Of a DNA stretch of 7,798 nt, positions 5,531 through 7,798 are shown in pieces; within the stretch, counting starts at the first letter, position 1; every line of letters starts with the position of its first letter. The position numbers were made by a program, and so were the translations under genes. This stretch comes from Nitrospirae bacterium GWC2_42_7 (GTDB lineage: Bacteria; Nitrospirota; Thermodesulfovibrionia; Thermodesulfovibrionales; UBA6898): assembly GCA_001803645.1 (NCBI GenBank), contig MHDW01000218.1, positions 2,406 through 10,203 of the forward strand. Direction: 5' to 3'. The notes beneath the pieces were generated by a model. The model saw nothing but the letters and a program-made list of their open reading frames with translations, was not told the origin of the DNA and ran no database searches.

Positions 5531-6361
5531 CTATTTTGTCTTAATAATTCCGTTGATGTCTCTGGCTATTTTTATGTTGCCGTGTTCGATGAATTCGTGG
5601 CAGAAGAAACAGTCTATCTGTTTTTCGCCGATATGCTGCCCATGTATAAATTCAACGTCGCTATATTTCCCTGTTCTGTCCACATGACAGAAGAAACATT
5701 TTTTCTCAGATACAATACCTTCACCGATCTTAACCGATGTATGACATCTGCTGCATGTATAATCTTTCACCGGGGGTTTCATATGATTGAATGCCTCCCC
5801 TCTGTAAAACACGACCTTCTTTAGTTCTCTGTGGCAAGTAGTGCATACCTTCTTATCTTCTGTGTCAGACTCAACACTCAGATGGCAAAGGAAACAGACG
5901 TTTATAGATACTTTCATATGTTCGCCTTGTACAATGTCCGAGTGACAGCTTCTGCAGTGGAGATTGATTCTTTTTCTATGTTCTGTAAAGTGAGGTTTAT
6001 GGTCAAAGACAATATTCCATTTTGAGAGACTTACCTTTGATTCTATCAGCCTCCGGTCGTGGCATCCTGCCTGAAGGCATTTTGTATCAGGCACGTTTGT
6101 CAGTGGCCTTGGATTGTATGTGCCTGCAATAAAGCGCATTTGTCCTGATAGGGCATTGAATGGGCCGTATTCATGACATTTAAGGCAGGGCACCATTTTA
6201 TGAGTTGACCGTTCCCACTTGTTGTAGTATGGCCTGATAAAATGACAATATTTGCAGATGGCAGGGTTCTCTATCATTACTTCCTTGAAGAAGAAATATA
6301 TAGTGGTGGTGAGAAACAATAAAACAATAATAAATATAATGCCTGCCTTCGCCTGTTTCAT
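5531..6361 (-). CDS. Membrane-anchored multiheme c-type cytochrome (NapC/NirT-like N-terminus, nine heme sites)
   Basis: This 276-residue protein has one N-terminal membrane anchor (7-25) and a periplasmic heme domain. Eight CXXCH sites are visible, starting at residues 36, 59, 136, 156, 173, 203, 222 and 251. A ninth site at 95-101, CLQAGCH, has four residues between the cysteines. The first part, ENPAICKYCHFIRPYYNKWE through STHKMVPCLKCH, matches the NapC/NirT/NrfH quinol-dehydrogenase style, with paired hemes just after the anchor. The rest resembles cytochrome c3/c7-type heme repeats. Likely role: take electrons from the quinone pool to a periplasmic or outer acceptor; no reductase gene is adjacent, so the partner is unknown. 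Start at ATG 6361 is supported by AAAGG at 6371-6375. It has its own promoter. The length of about 280 exceeds tetraheme NapC (about 200). Confidence 0.92.
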   Translation of the reverse strand: MKQAKAGIIFIIVLLFLTTTIYFFFKEVMIENPAICKYCHFIRPYYNKWERSTHKMVPCLKCHEYGPFNALSGQMRFIAGTYNPRPLTNVPDTKCLQAGCHDRRLIESKVSLSKWNIVFDHKPHFTEHRKRINLHCRSCHSDIVQGEHMKVSINVCFLCHLSVESDTEDKKVCTTCHRELKKVVFYRGEAFNHMKPPVKDYTCSRCHTSVKIGEGIVSEKKCFFCHVDRTGKYSDVEFIHGQHIGEKQIDCFFCHEFIEHGNIKIARDINGIIKTK

Positions 6362-6397
6362 CTCTGATATCCTTTACCTTCTTTTTTATATAGGCAT

Positions 6398-6426
6398 ACT
6401 ATAATAAACGGTGATTTTAGTGTCAA
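6398..6426 (-). promoter_or_regulatory. Sigma70-type promoter for the multiheme cytochrome gene
   Basis: On the minus strand TTGACA (6421-6426), a 17-bp spacer and TATAGT (6398-6403) form a near-consensus promoter. It gives a leader of about 30 nt before ATG 6361. It lies in the 117-bp gap after the DUF2207-type gene, so the cytochrome can be transcribed independently of that gene. Confidence 0.75.
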
Positions 6427-6478
6427 TGTATTTTCATGTATGTAACGTTTCATTGAGTTATTCTTTTGAATACAATAT

Positions 6479-7798
6479 CTATCGGGATAAGAGCCTTGAT
6501 ATCGAAGTCAAAAACAGATCAAGGGGGGGAAGGGTGTAGGCCTCGTCTATCTCACCTGTGAATCCTTCTGACCATCTGTTCTCTACTCCGAGTGCCAGCG
6601 CATAAGGGAGATATGACTGAAAGACAGCCGGTGTTTTCTCCGGAGGTGTCATTCTGTCGAGTTTGTCCCCTTCAACAGCAGAGAGATATGTTTTGAACCC
6701 TTCGATCTCATCAAGGGCCTTTCTCCCCGGAATTGTTGGCGCTCTGAGAAGGAAGAAGAAGACAGCATGAGCAGTCATCATGATGAAGAGGGGTAACAGG
6801 AACATGAACTGCCTTATATCAAACACATCCATAGAATGGCTGAGTACTACTGCGATTGAATATAAAGCAGGCGGGAAAAGGAGTAAGAGATAAACTGCTT
6901 TTGAGGGTTTTTTTAATTCGAAAGCTCTTTTCCTTGATAGAAATCGCGTGATATATCCTGCAAATAAGGTCCACAGGCCGAGTGCAAAAAGCTGTTTTAT
7001 ATAGCTGCCATCAATATCAACTATTTCTGCATTTACAGCAGCAACAATAATGGAGATGATGATGCCAGGGACCATATATCTGGTGTTTCTGGTAAAGAAT
7101 TGATTGCCGACAGCTGACTTCAGATATTTTCGGTGTTTCCTGTAGGCGCGATGGATAAGGATAGCATCAAGTTCCTTTCTCCCTGAAGCTGATGTCTCTC
7201 CTCTTCTGCCTTCAAAGAATGCATAGTGCAGTACCAGTTCTTCAGGCGAAAGCCTTCTCAGGTCATCAGTTCTGTTTTCAACTATATAGCTGCTGTTATG
7301 ACGGAGAATTCTGATGATCCCCTTTGCCGCAAGATTCAGAATAGCAGAGGTAAAAGCTGTGCGGTCATATCCCATGGTCATTAGAAACCTGGCAAATGCA
7401 GGCGAGCAGTCTGCCGGCGGTTTGTAACGAGGGAATAACGCCTTTTTCTCAGGGTCCCGGCCGACTCGGGCCCAAACAATAATGTAATAAACAAAAAATA
7501 TTGTAAGGCCGATCAGACCCGGAAGATATGTCTTCATGTCGCGCAGGAAAAAAGAGATGCGCATATCAAGATCAGGCCCATGCACGACACCCTTAGGCAT
7601 GCTGACCACAACTGAGAGATATGGTTTTTTTTCTGAAAGGACCATGCCATAGTGAAGAACATTGCTATTGCCTGATTCAGATGCATGCTGGAGCAGTTCC
7701 GGGATTTTGCCGATGCCCTTGTTCCATGAATGGTCATCTAGGTTTGCTATAATTCCGTGGTTTCCATCAGGGAGGATAACAGTAATAGCTACAGTGTC
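6479..7798 (-). CDS. DUF2207-type membrane protein, N-terminus cut by window edge
   Basis: The frame is open from the right edge (7798) to TAG at 6481-6479, 439 codons. The Met at 7645 is internal: the 51 codons before it continue without a stop and read as coding, starting DTVAITVILPDGNHG, so this is a 5'-truncated gene. The visible part holds the end of an extracytoplasmic domain (1-90), then a membrane segment near 92-110 and a cytoplasmic domain. That domain has the DUF2207 pattern RYKPPADCSPA (124-134) and TSAILNLAAKGIIRI (150-164), resembling a winged-helix-like fold. Four more membrane segments lie near 242-259, 269-285, 302-319 and 331-351. The conserved C-terminal block is RKALDEIEGFKTYL, then YLPYALALGVENRWSEGF (359-414). 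The biochemical function of the family is unknown. The Gly/Ser-rich tail common in relatives is absent here. It precedes the cytochrome gene on the same strand. Confidence 0.88.
   Translation of the reverse strand, partial: DTVAITVILPDGNHGIIANLDDHSWNKGIGKIPELLQHASESGNSNVLHYGMVLSEKKPYLSVVVSMPKGVVHGPDLDMRISFFLRDMKTYLPGLIGLTIFFVYYIIVWARVGRDPEKKALFPRYKPPADCSPAFARFLMTMGYDRTAFTSAILNLAAKGIIRILRHNSSYIVENRTDDLRRLSPEELVLHYAFFEGRRGETSASGRKELDAILIHRAYRKHRKYLKSAVGNQFFTRNTRYMVPGIIISIIVAAVNAEIVDIDGSYIKQLFALGLWTLFAGYITRFLSRKRAFELKKPSKAVYLLLLFPPALYSIAVVLSHSMDVFDIRQFMFLLPLFIMMTAHAVFFFLLRAPTIPGRKALDEIEGFKTYLSAVEGDKLDRMTPPEKTPAVFQSYLPYALALGVENRWSEGFTGEIDEAYTLPPLDLFLTSISRLLSR

Noticed and set aside
5525..6025. 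Plus-strand open frames at 5525-5824 and 5831-6025
   Set aside because: They are antisense to the cytochrome gene, whose nine heme motifs establish the true frame.
6440..6478. Terminator after the DUF2207-type gene
   Set aside because: Only a 5-bp AT stem (TATTC/GAATA) with no T run is seen; too weak to call.

Overview
The window looks like chromosomal DNA from a Gram-negative, probably anaerobic or microaerophilic bacterium of moderate-to-low GC. Three things suggest this: a periplasmic lytic transglycosylase with a signal peptide, a membrane-anchored nine-heme c-type cytochrome, and a ZapB/ZapA-type cell-division pair. My best guess is Nitrospirota or Desulfobacterota. That is inferred from gene content and style and is not proven by the sequence. 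I see no phage, insertion sequence, CRISPR array, tRNA or rRNA.

Layout. (1) 1-1164, minus: a conserved protein of unknown function, open at the left edge (388 codons visible). (2) 1230-3224, plus: an Slt-type lytic transglycosylase, divergent from gene 1 across a 65-bp gap. (3) 3225-3366: a short convergent intergenic region holding a dispersed-type inverted repeat. (4) 4454-3367, minus: two YeeE/YedE-family membrane proteins overlapping by ATGA, each with one conserved cysteine. Together they look like a split thiosulfate/sulfur-compound transporter, driven by a near-perfect sigma70-type promoter. (5) 4525-4814: an AT-rich divergent intergenic region. (6) 4815-5303, plus: a ZapB-like coiled coil and ZapA, ending at a hairpin-plus-T-tract terminator. 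(7) 5370-5480: a second, GC-rich nested palindromic repeat, again between convergent genes. (8) 6361-5531, minus: the nine-heme NapC/NirT-like cytochrome, with its own consensus-like promoter. (9) 7798-6479, minus: a DUF2207-type membrane protein whose N-terminus lies beyond the right edge.

How the genes fit together. Most are independent transcription units and I do not see one new multi-gene system. The clearest functional units are the split sulfur transporter (genes translationally coupled, promoter carrying a candidate operator) and the zapB-zapA pair, which stabilises the FtsZ ring. The transglycosylase acts on the same wall-remodelling process but is not co-transcribed with zapBA. The cytochrome would carry electrons from the quinone pool into the periplasm; no catalytic partner is encoded here. 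The points most worth a second look are the promoter architecture of the split transporter, the CX4CH heme site in the cytochrome, and the two palindromic repeats, both lying at convergent gene ends.
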